A stretch of 14,399 bases of DNA from an uncultured Odoribacter sp. Lineage in GTDB: Bacteria; Bacteroidota; Bacteroidia; Bacteroidales; Marinifilaceae. This document shows, in pieces, positions 1-8,762 of this stretch. Where the stretch lies: positions 1 through 14,399 of the forward strand of contig CAJKZL010000023.1 of assembly GCA_905204385.1 (NCBI GenBank), read 5' to 3'. The number at the start of each line of letters is the position of its first letter. Position 1 is the first letter of the stretch. The notes below the pieces were generated by a model. It had not been told where the DNA came from and ran no database searches. It saw nothing but the letters and a program-made list of their open reading frames with translations. The translations under genes and the position numbers were made by a program.

Positions 1-575
1 TTATGCCATTGCTTGGGCATTTGGGGAGTCTTAATCGGCATCTTTTTTTCCTCATTTTCGGTGGCCAACAGCCGGGCCGTTCTGTGCATCACTTCCAGGT
101 TCAATAAAGGTTCGATCCAAAACGGTATAGGTTCTGCTCCAATCAATTTTGCTTCCCGGATCTGCTCTACAAATTCCACCTCGGGCAAATTGCCATATTC
201 GCTCACCGCACTACGGGTCGGAACCTGAGTATCGAAATAAACATCATACCAAAGGTGCAAACCTGCAGCCCGATGCCGGGCCTCGAATTTCCCGGCATCC
301 GGAAATACTCTTTCCATTCGGTAAACCTTCAGATTTGTATTGGCTAAATCCAAATTCTCAATGGCAGTTGTCACTCCGCTGCGAGTAGCGACCACTTTCA
401 ACCGTTCAACGGCATCTTCCTTCAATTTGACACGTACATGTCCCTGAATGACAGGAAACTCCTCTTGTTCCGTTCCGTCCACAGAACCGGAAGAGGGCTC
501 CGGAAGCACTTCCCTCTCTTCCTGACAGGCAGAAAAAGAAATTAACAGGAATATTAAAAAATATAGTTTTCTCAT
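1..575 (-). CDS. S8 subtilisin-like serine protease lipoprotein, N-terminal part (runs off the window)
   Basis: Reading from the ATG at 575-573, the frame stays open for 191 codons to the window edge, so only the N-terminus is present. Residues 1-17 are a lipoprotein signal peptide (start MRKLYFLIF, lipobox SFSAC with Cys17), followed by an acidic, low-complexity linker. Residues about 36-180 resemble the propeptide of Bacteroidota subtilases: a 'VRVKLKEDAVERL' strand-helix, a segment ending 'VYRMERVFPDAGKFEARHR', then 'LPEVEFVEQIREAKL'. The last residues, 'MPKQWH', match the 'KQWHxxN' stretch that usually opens the S8 catalytic domain. The Asp/His/Ser triad would lie outside the window and cannot be checked. 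It starts 13 bp after the Calx-beta gene and is probably the last or a late gene of the operon. The expected role is an anchored, secreted protease that trims protein ligands. The family call rests on the propeptide and the QWH junction only. It could also be a stand-alone propeptide-like protein. Confidence 0.72.
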   Translation of the reverse strand, partial: MRKLYFLIFLLISFSACQEEREVLPEPSSGSVDGTEQEEFPVIQGHVRVKLKEDAVERLKVVATRSGVTTAIENLDLANTNLKVYRMERVFPDAGKFEARHRAAGLHLWYDVYFDTQVPTRSAVSEYGNLPEVEFVEQIREAKLIGAEPIPFWIEPLLNLEVMHRTARLLATENEEKKMPIKTPQMPKQWH

Positions 576-588
576 ACTACTCGATATT

Positions 589-2193
589 TTATTTATTATT
601 TCGTTTCATGACTATATTAGCCATTGTAATGTCATAAATGTTTACAGCTTCTCTGTCGATTGTTCCTGTAGGACACAATGCGCCTCTAATAGTCGCTCCA
701 TCGGTTTTCCAGCTACAGGAGGTATAAGCCTTATCCCATATCAAATCTACTTTTTCCGTTGACAGATAGCCCCCCTGATAGAGGAAGAAGACATTGTCCA
801 TATGATGTCCATACGGTTTCCCCGCCCAATGAGAGGGAGAAATATCTACCATCACGGCCTGGAACATAGGAACTGACATTTGACCCGTTTTCACATCATA
901 ATCGATGGCGATATTGGCGGTTTCCCCACTATTTCCTAATCCTTTGACGGTGATAATCAGTCTGTTCAAATAGTTCCGGTCTTGTTCTTCCATTGTATTT
1001 CCACCTGAAACCTGCACCGTTAAAGTTTTATCGGATGTAGTCAACGTATATTCTCCCATCAGTTCATCATACAACTTGGTAAAGTCAAAGTCGTCATTTA
1101 TGATATTCAACACCATCGTTGTATCCACTTCCGCCTTTTCAGCATTTGCAATCTCGTCCAGGTAAAGCGTATATTTGCGATTTTTGTCGACAATATCATT
1201 GTCATTCAAAAGAATTTTAATGCTATCGGAAGTGACACCTACCGGCAGCGTGATCAGTCCTCCCTGCAAATCCAGATCCGTTTGATTTTCTTCCTTTACT
1301 TTTACTTTAAGAGTGATCGGTTTTTTGGCTACTCCTTCCACCTTTACCGGAACATAAATGAACTTGTCGCTTTCCAGCGCTTTCCGTTCCTGCTCGGCAA
1401 ATGAAACATAAACCGGAGTGTCGTCGTTGACGATTGTCACCTTGCAGGCACCGTAAGAACCCGATATGACAGCATTCACCGGTTCCGTTAATTCCATATG
1501 AAACGCCCGGTTATCGTTAATATCGATATCATCGACGATCGTTACCGGAATATTCACAACGGTATTTCCTGCCGGAATGGTAAACTCAGTCCGGGGAAGT
1601 ATAAAATGGACTCCTTCCAGGGCAGAAGCATTCCCGGGCTTTACCTTAAAGGCAACATCCCTGTCGAATATGCGGGTCAAATTCACTTTCAGCACTAATT
1701 CACCTTCATCCTCGCCGATGGAAACCAAGGTCTTTTCAAATTCGATGCTAGGAAAACCTTCGTCGCTCTGTATGGTGATCCGGCAGACATCTTTTCCTTC
1801 TACCACGGCAGCTCCTTCCACCGATAGCAATTCCACATAAAAATCACGGTCGGGATTCACCTCCAAATCGTCCATCAGATTCACTTCAAAATATCCTACC
1901 GAAGATCCCTTGGCAATCACGATCGATTTAGAAAGGAAACTGTAATGAACCCCTTCTATAGCCCCCGCTTCGGATTTTACTTCTACGTTTACCTTCATAT
2001 CGTTAACTGCGGGTTGCGACAGAACTACCGGCACCAGCAGGGGAGTGACATTTTCAAAGGCCTTGAGGTGCAAAGTGCCGAAGGCCGCTGTAATCTTACC
2101 TCCTGCAACCTCCTTGACGTCCGAATCATCGCATGCTCCCCAGAAGATAGGGAACAGGCAAAGCATTAATATATAGCTGATATATCTTTTCAT
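589..2193 (-). CDS. Calx-beta repeat surface lipoprotein
   Basis: This is a 534-aa protein with a lipoprotein signal peptide (start MKRYISYILM, lipobox FWGAC, Cys21) and an acidic start to the mature protein (CDDSD). Three beta-sandwich repeats follow at about 35-144, 148-257 and 262-368. The first two are clearly related: each has a 'EGVHY/F' turn, an 'I(A/P)G' strand, then a 'DD(L/I)(E/D)(V/I)N' turn and an '(Y/H)(V/M)EL' strand, the Calx-beta signature. The third is degenerate: it lacks the EGVH turn but keeps 'DNDIVDKNRKYTLYL'. Each ends near an acidic 'SDEG' or 'NDD' that could bind calcium. Residues about 372-534 form a separate C-terminal domain rich in beta strands, with Cys493 and Cys507, that I do not recognise. 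It lies 25 bp after the propeller gene and 13 bp before the protease gene. The likely role is a surface spacer or ligand-binding protein. No catalytic motif is visible. Confidence 0.85.
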   Translation of the reverse strand: MKRYISYILMLCLFPIFWGACDDSDVKEVAGGKITAAFGTLHLKAFENVTPLLVPVVLSQPAVNDMKVNVEVKSEAGAIEGVHYSFLSKSIVIAKGSSVGYFEVNLMDDLEVNPDRDFYVELLSVEGAAVVEGKDVCRITIQSDEGFPSIEFEKTLVSIGEDEGELVLKVNLTRIFDRDVAFKVKPGNASALEGVHFILPRTEFTIPAGNTVVNIPVTIVDDIDINDNRAFHMELTEPVNAVISGSYGACKVTIVNDDTPVYVSFAEQERKALESDKFIYVPVKVEGVAKKPITLKVKVKEENQTDLDLQGGLITLPVGVTSDSIKILLNDNDIVDKNRKYTLYLDEIANAEKAEVDTTMVLNIINDDFDFTKLYDELMGEYTLTTSDKTLTVQVSGGNTMEEQDRNYLNRLIITVKGLGNSGETANIAIDYDVKTGQMSVPMFQAVMVDISPSHWAGKPYGHHMDNVFFLYQGGYLSTEKVDLIWDKAYTSCSWKTDGATIRGALCPTGTIDREAVNIYDITMANIVMKRNNK

Positions 2194-2218
2194 ATTTCTT
2201 ATTTTTAGTTATTCCGGT

Positions 2219-4165
2219 TTAAAGGGTGACTTTAAAACTCAGTAAGCCCTCATAAGGAACAGAAACTCCGCCTTCGCTCACACAGATGACAGTATGCTCG
2301 TCTACCACAATTGCATCCATATTGCCTGTAAGGAATTTGTAATCCTTATATCCCAGCACTTGCAACAAAGACCGAGGGGCTTCCCAACTTGCGCCCATAT
2401 TATCGGAAATCTGAACAGTCATCCCGGAAGAAAAATCCGGAGAACGATAGATATACATTTCCTTTCTGGCTTTTAAGTCGGCATCGAATCCTCCGGGAGT
2501 CGAGGCTAAAGCGAAATTGTTTCCCATTACATTCCCATCGGAAGTAAAATGTACCAAACGATTATCTGGTGTCTTCACCGTTGCACCGGAAGAGATATAG
2601 CCTTGATTTCCGGTATTGATATTGGTTTCGACGGGTTCCGTCCAGTTTTCTCCCCAATCTTCACTAATGGATATTTTTCTTGAATTGCCACCACCATTAT
2701 GACCGATATACATGATCAATTTCCCGTTGTCTTCGATCAAATTGGCATAGCGATTCCGGAAGCCCGGGAGTGGATTTCCCTGCACCCAGGTAGCACCTCC
2801 ATCCGTTGAACGGACGGTTGCCAAAGTACCGACCCGGCCATTGGTCCCCTGAACCGTAAAAATCAAGTCGCCCGCCGAAGTTTGTATGCCATGTCCTCCG
2901 TTGGTAGAAGGAATGTAATCTCCCATATCGCAAGCTATTTCCCTGGGCGCCGACCATTGGTTACCGCCGTCTTCTGAATAGGAATACATTATGGTATAAT
3001 CCCCTTCCGCTTTGCCTGTCCGGTCAACTGTGTAAATCAGATGGATTTTGCCGGTATTGTCCGTCAATACAGAAGGTCGCATATTAACGCTTCCATCTCC
3101 GCCCACAATACGGTTCAGTTCCGACCAGGAATCTCCGCCGTCTGTCGAACGCTTGAGTACAATATCCGTGGCGTTTGAACGAACCATACCTTCTACGGCT
3201 TCTTGCCGCAAATTCTCTAACCGCCCTTCGGCAAATAAAAGAATCTCATCATTGTGCTTCGTCAATGCCGGGGCCTGAATATTCTGATAACCACTTTCCT
3301 GCTGAGCGGCAACTACGGGTACTTCTTCGTAGTCGCCCTCGATATACAAATCATAAAAATGTACTGCATTGGTCCAGGGGCGGAACATCAAAGGATGACT
3401 ATGATCGGTCGGTTGCAAATTTTCAACCCATATGGTCGTCCCATTGACCCGGCAATAAGCAAACCCATTGACACAAACCAACTCATACTCAAAAGGTTCT
3501 CCGGGTTCAAAAAACAAGTAACAAGGTTCATAGCTGTCGTCCGAAATCGTCCCGCTGGCTTCATTGCGGAAAAAGTAAAATTTCGGTGCTGCCATCACAT
3601 TGGAGTATTTGGTATGTTGCTTGTCGAATCCGGCAATCCCGCGTTTACTCCATCCGGAATTGCCTTCATATACAAAATTGCAGCGAGTATCGTGTCCTAA
3701 GCTTTCGATAGCCATTTTGGCATATACATACCATTTTTTATCGGCCCCGAATTCCAGAAAAGGACGGGAATACAAGTCATTACACTCATAGCTGAATTTA
3801 TTGCCGCCAAAATTATCGGCATCATCTAATTGGTAATAATTTTTATGTTGACGACTTCCGAAAAAGGCGTTTCCATGCCGGTCCAATCCATGATACCATG
3901 AATATTGTTCAGTAGATATTTCAGGAGCGAAATCAGTGAATCCCCGGGTGGATACCCGGTTGAAATCGGCAACACCATTTTTAATCAGATAGATGCCATC
4001 CGTTTTTTCCGCACTGAAAGGGAAAGGCATGGAATCCTGCGACCAATCCTCGTCCTCGTAGGGGCCAGGCAGAGAAAAATGTTGTTCGTCATAACAGCCA
4101 CTCAACAGGAAAACCGCTGCAAAGAGTAGGCAAGTGCTTAATCTACTTATTTTTGACATATACAT
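2219..4165 (-). CDS. Sialidase-like (BNR/Asp-box) beta-propeller lipoprotein, probably not a standard sialidase
   Basis: This is a 648-aa protein with a lipoprotein signal peptide (lipobox LLSGC, Cys24). ATG at 4165 and at 4159 (MYM) are both possible starts, and neither has a Shine-Dalgarno sequence. Residues about 30-280 form an N-terminal domain resembling a concanavalin/LamG-type jelly roll ('KKWYVYAKMAI', 'FEYELVCVNGFAYCRVNG', 'AVHFYDLYIEGDYEEV'). Residues about 290-648 resemble the GH33 exo-sialidase propeller: 'LLFAEGR' at 309-315, 'GGHGIQTSAGDLIF' near 423-436, and five Asp boxes (SxDxGxxW) at 340-347, 397-404, 453-460, 501-508 and 587-594. However, the place of the FRIP arginine reads IQAP (296-299), and the regions where the second arginine and the tyrosine nucleophile are expected read 'LIMYIGHN' and 'TGNMDAIVV'. 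Automatic pipelines would probably call it exo-alpha-sialidase. I infer a binding protein or a different hydrolase. It lies between SusD-2 and the Calx-beta gene. Confidence 0.85.
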   Translation of the reverse strand: MYMSKISRLSTCLLFAAVFLLSGCYDEQHFSLPGPYEDEDWSQDSMPFPFSAEKTDGIYLIKNGVADFNRVSTRGFTDFAPEISTEQYSWYHGLDRHGNAFFGSRQHKNYYQLDDADNFGGNKFSYECNDLYSRPFLEFGADKKWYVYAKMAIESLGHDTRCNFVYEGNSGWSKRGIAGFDKQHTKYSNVMAAPKFYFFRNEASGTISDDSYEPCYLFFEPGEPFEYELVCVNGFAYCRVNGTTIWVENLQPTDHSHPLMFRPWTNAVHFYDLYIEGDYEEVPVVAAQQESGYQNIQAPALTKHNDEILLFAEGRLENLRQEAVEGMVRSNATDIVLKRSTDGGDSWSELNRIVGGDGSVNMRPSVLTDNTGKIHLIYTVDRTGKAEGDYTIMYSYSEDGGNQWSAPREIACDMGDYIPSTNGGHGIQTSAGDLIFTVQGTNGRVGTLATVRSTDGGATWVQGNPLPGFRNRYANLIEDNGKLIMYIGHNGGGNSRKISISEDWGENWTEPVETNINTGNQGYISSGATVKTPDNRLVHFTSDGNVMGNNFALASTPGGFDADLKARKEMYIYRSPDFSSGMTVQISDNMGASWEAPRSLLQVLGYKDYKFLTGNMDAIVVDEHTVICVSEGGVSVPYEGLLSFKVTL

Positions 4166-4186
4166 ATGTTTTATCTTTTACCATTA

Positions 4187-5722
4187 TTATTTCCATCTTT
4201 CCGGCTCGATCGGCAAATACCAACTGGAAGGATTCAGCAGGCGATTGTATACTTCGGCCCTTTGTTCCTTCGGATATTTGCGGGATACCGTCTCGGCAAT
4301 GATTCCTTTTTTGCCCAGCACCTCCTCCTGCAACAGGAGGTCATACCAGCGTTGTCCTTCAAAAGCACTTTCACGGGCCCTTTCCCTGAAAAGCATGCCT
4401 TCCAGAAATTCTTTTGTTAAAGGCACCTTGTCCTTATCATATTTCAACATGCCACGGGACTGTCTTACAGCATTCAGCATTGTCAAAGCAGCTCCGGCAT
4501 TTCCTTTTTGAATTTCCGCAATTCCCTTGAACAGGAAAGCATCGGCAATTTTATAAAGGTGGAAAGGAGCTATGCTGCGATAAGCTTCGCGCATGGCCTG
4601 CCCTTCTTCGTCGAGACCGATATATTTCCATATCACATCTTTACGGTTTACACGCATCCAACTGGACTTGCGGCGGACATCATTTTCTTCGTTAAAAATG
4701 GAATCCAGTATCTCTATATTCGGTTTCACCAGATAACGGCCGCCATCGCTTTCCACCGGGGAAGTAAATTCCTGCATCCGGGTAGTCTCGAATGCTCCCG
4801 TATAATTATAAATAAATGACCAGGCATTATAGGCTGCGTTTACTCCGTCCTGCGTATATTGACTGCTCCAGGTTGTAGCTGCTCCGGGGCTTGCATTATA
4901 ATTCAGGACATAATTGGCAAATTCAGAAGCCTCGGTATATTGCCGGTTCCAAAGTGCCACCTCGCAAGCCAGCGTATAGGCTGCCTTTAAACTGATCCGG
5001 TCCACTTTTTGGTCGGCATTCAAACTAAAGGGAGGATCGTATTTATTGAACCAATCATCCTTGATCAAGCGCATCGCTTTGTTAACGTCACTGATGATTT
5101 GTTTCCATACCTCCTGTTTGTTCGCGGGCTGAAGCGCAACTGCCCTCAGTTGCTCATCGCTCAGTTCCATCGTCTTCAGATAAGTCGTATCTCCCGATTC
5201 ATCGACAAAACAGATCTCTTCGGAAATATCGTCGGTGATCAAAGGAAAGCTTTCGAAAGTACGCACCAGTTGGAAATAACACCATGCTCTCAGAAAATAA
5301 GCTTCGCCATAAAACGGTTCCAGCGTGCTGGGAGTGATAACATCCGAAGGTTTTACCTTGCTTATATTTTCGAGATGATGGTTGCAGCGGGCTATGGCTT
5401 TGTATAAAAAAGCATAGTTGGTGTAAGGATTCAAAGCCGATACGTTGTTGTTGATAAATTCCGTGATATAAGCATCTTTTCCTTCACCGGCAATGACCAT
5501 ATCGGCACGGGCGGATCCCCACAGAAATAAGCGGTGGACTTCGGGAGCCAATGCTCCGTAAATACCCAGGGCTCCACCGTTTATGTCGTTGACATTATTA
5601 TAATATTTACTGGTTTCCACCCCATTGGTCGGTGCAACATCGAAAAAGTCATTACATCCTACCAGTAAACTCATCCCTGCTATCAGGGCACTGATCTTCA
5701 ATTTATATATCTTTTTCATCAT
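4187..5722 (-). CDS. SusD/RagB-family ligand-binding lipoprotein (SusD-2)
   Basis: This is a 511-aa protein, a normal length for the family. The lipoprotein signal peptide ends in LLVGC (Cys23) and the mature start CNDFFDVAPTN is typical of SusD proteins. Family landmarks are the helical 'FLRAWCYFQLVRTF' at 143-156, the TPR-like helices 'ISLKAAYTLACEVALWNRQY', and the C-terminal 'ERARESAFEGQRWYDLL' at 447-463, ending with a 'WYLPIEPERW' tail. SusD proteins sit on the outer face of the outer membrane and close like a lid over the partner SusC barrel; the partner is the gene 16 bp upstream. There are two adjacent ATG codons (5722 and 5719). An AGGAG lies 2 nt before the first and 5 nt before the second, so the second may be the real start; the protein differs by only one Met. 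The ligand cannot be deduced from the sequence. Confidence 0.95.
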   Translation of the reverse strand: MMKKIYKLKISALIAGMSLLVGCNDFFDVAPTNGVETSKYYNNVNDINGGALGIYGALAPEVHRLFLWGSARADMVIAGEGKDAYITEFINNNVSALNPYTNYAFLYKAIARCNHHLENISKVKPSDVITPSTLEPFYGEAYFLRAWCYFQLVRTFESFPLITDDISEEICFVDESGDTTYLKTMELSDEQLRAVALQPANKQEVWKQIISDVNKAMRLIKDDWFNKYDPPFSLNADQKVDRISLKAAYTLACEVALWNRQYTEASEFANYVLNYNASPGAATTWSSQYTQDGVNAAYNAWSFIYNYTGAFETTRMQEFTSPVESDGGRYLVKPNIEILDSIFNEENDVRRKSSWMRVNRKDVIWKYIGLDEEGQAMREAYRSIAPFHLYKIADAFLFKGIAEIQKGNAGAALTMLNAVRQSRGMLKYDKDKVPLTKEFLEGMLFRERARESAFEGQRWYDLLLQEEVLGKKGIIAETVSRKYPKEQRAEVYNRLLNPSSWYLPIEPERWK

Positions 5723-5724
5723 TT

Positions 5725-5729
5725 CTCCT
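5725..5729 (-). promoter_or_regulatory. Shine-Dalgarno sequence of SusD-2
   Basis: On the minus strand the gap between SusC-2 and SusD-2 contains AGGAG, 2 nt before the first ATG and 5 nt before the second. The other intergenic gaps in the window have no comparable sequence, which is normal for Bacteroidota. It may allow strong independent initiation on SusD-2 and favours the second ATG as the start. Confidence 0.5.
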
Positions 5730-5738
5730 GGTATTAAA

Positions 5739-8700
5739 TTATAATGCTAATTTTACTCCAAAAATATAGGACCGGGGATTCGGGGACATACCAGTATCCA
5801 CGCCTCTCAACAAAGGATCTGTCGATGAAAATATTTCCGGATCGAATCCCTTATAGCCGGTAATGGTAAAGAGGTTATTACAATTCAGTGAAAGGCTCAC
5901 CCCTCTGATAAACCCGGTTTTATTGCGGAAAGGAATATCATATCCCAAAGAAATACTCTTTAATTTCAGATAACTCCCATCTTCCACCCAACGGTCTGAA
6001 GTAGAAAAGTTGGCAGAAGGATCACCGTAAGCTGCGCGCGGTAAATAGCCGTTTCCCGGCTGGTCTTCGGTTTTCCACCGGTTGAGTACATTCACCGTCT
6101 GATTGCTATAATCGGACATAGAATTCAAGCGTTGGTCGAGCAGATTATACACTTCATTTCCGTAGCTAAAAGTGAACAGAGCTGAAAATGTGATGCCTTT
6201 ATAAGATAAATTGGTTCCGAAACCTCCGTAAAACTCAGGTAGCGGAGAGCCGATGATCTGGCGGTCCAGGTCATTGATGATGCCGTCATTATTAACATCT
6301 TCCATTACGTAATCGCCGGCTTCGTACGGAGTTCCGTCTTTCCGCAGCAGATTTACATCGGAAGCTTTTCTGAAAACACCTTTCACTTTATACCCTAAGA
6401 AAGATCCCAATTCTTCACCATCCCTTGCAACTCCGGTATATCCGTCCATAACCTGTACTACATCGCCATTAGTAAGATTTTTAATCTTATTGTCCAGGGT
6501 CGATAAATTGGCAAACAAACTCCATTTGAATTTAGTACGCTGAAAAATATTGGCATTAAGCGCCAGTTCGAATCCCTGATTGATTACATCTCCGTTGTTT
6601 TCGTACTGCGGATCCAATCCGATCTCGATCGGAAGAGCTTTTTGCATCAATATACCTTTGGTCTTCTTGTAATAATATCCTCCTTCAATATTCAGGAGAT
6701 TGTCGAATAAGCGAATTTGCAATCCCAGGTCGTAATTGTTAGTGATTTCGGGCTTAAGATCCTTGTTCTCGACATTTCCTAAATAGATACCTCCATAATA
6801 GTAATATTTCGTAGGTTTGTACATCCTGCACCAGTAATATCCCCTGATGTCGTGATTACCCACACGTCCCCAGCGGCCGTAGGCTGCCAGATTATGGTGA
6901 CCGTTGTTGAAGAAGAGTGCGGTTGCTTCCGCTCCGGCATATAAATTCCAGGAACCGTCGGGACCGAAATTGGAAGAACGTTCCACGTTCAGATTGGCAC
7001 CCAGGAAAATCCGGTCCCATAAATTCATTTTCCCATTCAGGTAAATATTCATCAAATGGTGTTCATAACGGTTGTTGGCAATAGAATCGGCTAATTTACC
7101 GTTGTCTACAGACACGATTTCATCGGTGGCGGCGTTCACTTTCCGGCCATAGATCATTTTCTCTTCATATTGCTCTAAATCGACTCCTAGCTTACTTTCA
7201 TAATGAATATTCTCTGCCACTTTCCCTTTTTGCCCCAGCCATAAATTCAAATGCATGAGATATTCACTATAGCTTCGTTTGGAATTCTGGCGTTCGATAT
7301 ACCGGTCGGGCACAATTCCCTGAGCTTTACGGTGAAGCTTCTCAATAATCGAGTTATAGGAAACCATAAAATCGGCATTCACCGTAGTTTTCTGGGTAAC
7401 ATCCCAATTGGCTTTTATCACGGCATCGATCCGGTTGCCATTTTCTTTATTTCTCAGGTTATTTTTAAAGACGGAAGGATTACTTTTACCCAGCACATCG
7501 GCATCCGCCAAGCGATCGATCTTTATTCCGGAGTCATCATACTGATCGGTAGACATAAAAGGAGCTTTCGTCGCTGCCAGAAAAACCGGATTTACATCCC
7601 ATTCCGTTCCTTCGTCATAAAAACGCGCTATCTCATAATTGTATGAAAAGAAATTAGAGATCCGGATTTTGGGCGTAATTTTATAATCGATATTAAAACG
7701 CATATTGAAACGTTGCTGTGCCGATTCGATAATCGTTTCATTGTCGCCGGTATAGCCTACACTGAACAAATAACGGGTATCACCGTCTCCTCCCTTCATT
7801 TTCAGTTGAAAATCTTTAAACATTCCATTCCGCTTGAACTCTTTCATCCAATTCGTGTTGTGGTTGTATTTCGGATGCTGAGGATCGAATACGGTATTAC
7901 TTCTCAGTTCGGATTCTGCAACGCCCCGGCTCACCATCATATCGTAAAGGTAGGCTCGGAATTGTGAAGAATTCATCATGTCCAGATCGTAATCGGCTTG
8001 TGAAAAACCGATGCGGATCATGGCATCAATCTCTGCACTTCCATCGATACCCTTGTCTATGTTGACATTGATAATTCCATTGCCGGCCTTACCTCCATAA
8101 AACGACCCGCCATACCCGTCTTTAATGATTTCAATGTTGGTAATATCCAAAGGGTGGATAAAATTGATATTCGATTGGGAGATTCCTGAAGCAAAAGGGG
8201 ATAAATTCCGGGTTTGGCGAACCGGTAGTCCGTCGATAATCACATAAGGCGAAGGAGATAAATTGACGGAAGTGATCCCGCGCAAAAGAATATTTCCGGC
8301 ATTTCCGGTAAACCCGTTGAAGGCGGTGAAAACGCCTGGCGTTTCACCCATCAGGTTTCGGTCGAAAATCATAACAGCTCTTTGCTGCATGGTTTTTTTC
8401 CAGTCTTTTTTCATACCGATGGCATCCGGACCGGCTTCTTCCATCACCACTTTTAAAGTATCTTTTTGTCGGTCAGGGTTCAACGTCAGATTCTGAAAAC
8501 CTTGTTTTTTCAAAACAAGTTGTTTGTCGGCAGGCACAGCAAGCTGAAAGACTCCTTCCTCATCGGTTTTAACGGTTTGGGCAGTTCCTTTCACGACCAC
8601 CTTGACGCCTTCCAAAGGCAATCCGCCGGCATTTCGGATGATCCCGGTCACCGTTTGCTCCTGTGCGGATAGTATTCCCGGAATTGCCAGTAAATACACT

Positions 8701-8741
8701 AAGGATAACAATCCGGTCCTATATTTATTATCTATTTTCAT
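5739..8741 (-). CDS. SusC/RagA-family TonB-dependent outer-membrane receptor, divergent (SusC-2)
   Basis: This is a complete 1000-aa receptor. Residues 1-26 form a signal peptide (cleavage likely after LSA). Residues about 30-100 are a CarboxypepD_reg-like domain ('VTGIIRNAGGLPLEGVKVVVKG'). The plug lies at about 113-232 with 'ILLRGITSVN' (151-160) and 'YVIIDGLPV' (166-174), followed by a 22-strand-type barrel. The barrel contains a calcium-loop-like 'EDVNNDGIINDLD', the family motif 'WVEDGSYLKLKSISLGYD', and ends in VKLAL. It imports ligands captured by SusD-2 using TonB energy. It differs from ordinary SusC proteins in two ways: the usual 'EVVVxGYG' stretch after the N-terminal domain is absent, and the highly conserved 'LKDASxxAIYGSRGANGV' is replaced by 'IKDGYGGSFYGGKAGNGI' (206-223). 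There is no N-terminal STN domain, so no direct anti-sigma signalling is expected. It starts 21 bp after the FAS1 gene. Confidence 0.95.
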   Translation of the reverse strand: MKIDNKYRTGLLSLVYLLAIPGILSAQEQTVTGIIRNAGGLPLEGVKVVVKGTAQTVKTDEEGVFQLAVPADKQLVLKKQGFQNLTLNPDRQKDTLKVVMEEAGPDAIGMKKDWKKTMQQRAVMIFDRNLMGETPGVFTAFNGFTGNAGNILLRGITSVNLSPSPYVIIDGLPVRQTRNLSPFASGISQSNINFIHPLDITNIEIIKDGYGGSFYGGKAGNGIINVNIDKGIDGSAEIDAMIRIGFSQADYDLDMMNSSQFRAYLYDMMVSRGVAESELRSNTVFDPQHPKYNHNTNWMKEFKRNGMFKDFQLKMKGGDGDTRYLFSVGYTGDNETIIESAQQRFNMRFNIDYKITPKIRISNFFSYNYEIARFYDEGTEWDVNPVFLAATKAPFMSTDQYDDSGIKIDRLADADVLGKSNPSVFKNNLRNKENGNRIDAVIKANWDVTQKTTVNADFMVSYNSIIEKLHRKAQGIVPDRYIERQNSKRSYSEYLMHLNLWLGQKGKVAENIHYESKLGVDLEQYEEKMIYGRKVNAATDEIVSVDNGKLADSIANNRYEHHLMNIYLNGKMNLWDRIFLGANLNVERSSNFGPDGSWNLYAGAEATALFFNNGHHNLAAYGRWGRVGNHDIRGYYWCRMYKPTKYYYYGGIYLGNVENKDLKPEITNNYDLGLQIRLFDNLLNIEGGYYYKKTKGILMQKALPIEIGLDPQYENNGDVINQGFELALNANIFQRTKFKWSLFANLSTLDNKIKNLTNGDVVQVMDGYTGVARDGEELGSFLGYKVKGVFRKASDVNLLRKDGTPYEAGDYVMEDVNNDGIINDLDRQIIGSPLPEFYGGFGTNLSYKGITFSALFTFSYGNEVYNLLDQRLNSMSDYSNQTVNVLNRWKTEDQPGNGYLPRAAYGDPSANFSTSDRWVEDGSYLKLKSISLGYDIPFRNKTGFIRGVSLSLNCNNLFTITGYKGFDPEIFSSTDPLLRGVDTGMSPNPRSYIFGVKLAL

Positions 8742-8762
8742 ATTCTTATATTACTTTAGAAA

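Noticed and set aside
3254..3700. 148-codon open frame on the plus strand
   Set aside because: It lies antisense within the propeller gene, whose minus-strand frame carries Asp boxes and a lipobox; no independent support.
4324..4340. Perfect 7-bp inverted repeat with a 3-nt loop (CCTCCTG/CAGGAGG)
   Set aside because: It lies inside SusD-2 and results from the codons for Leu-Leu-Leu-Gln-Glu-Glu; no U-run follows, so it is not a terminator.
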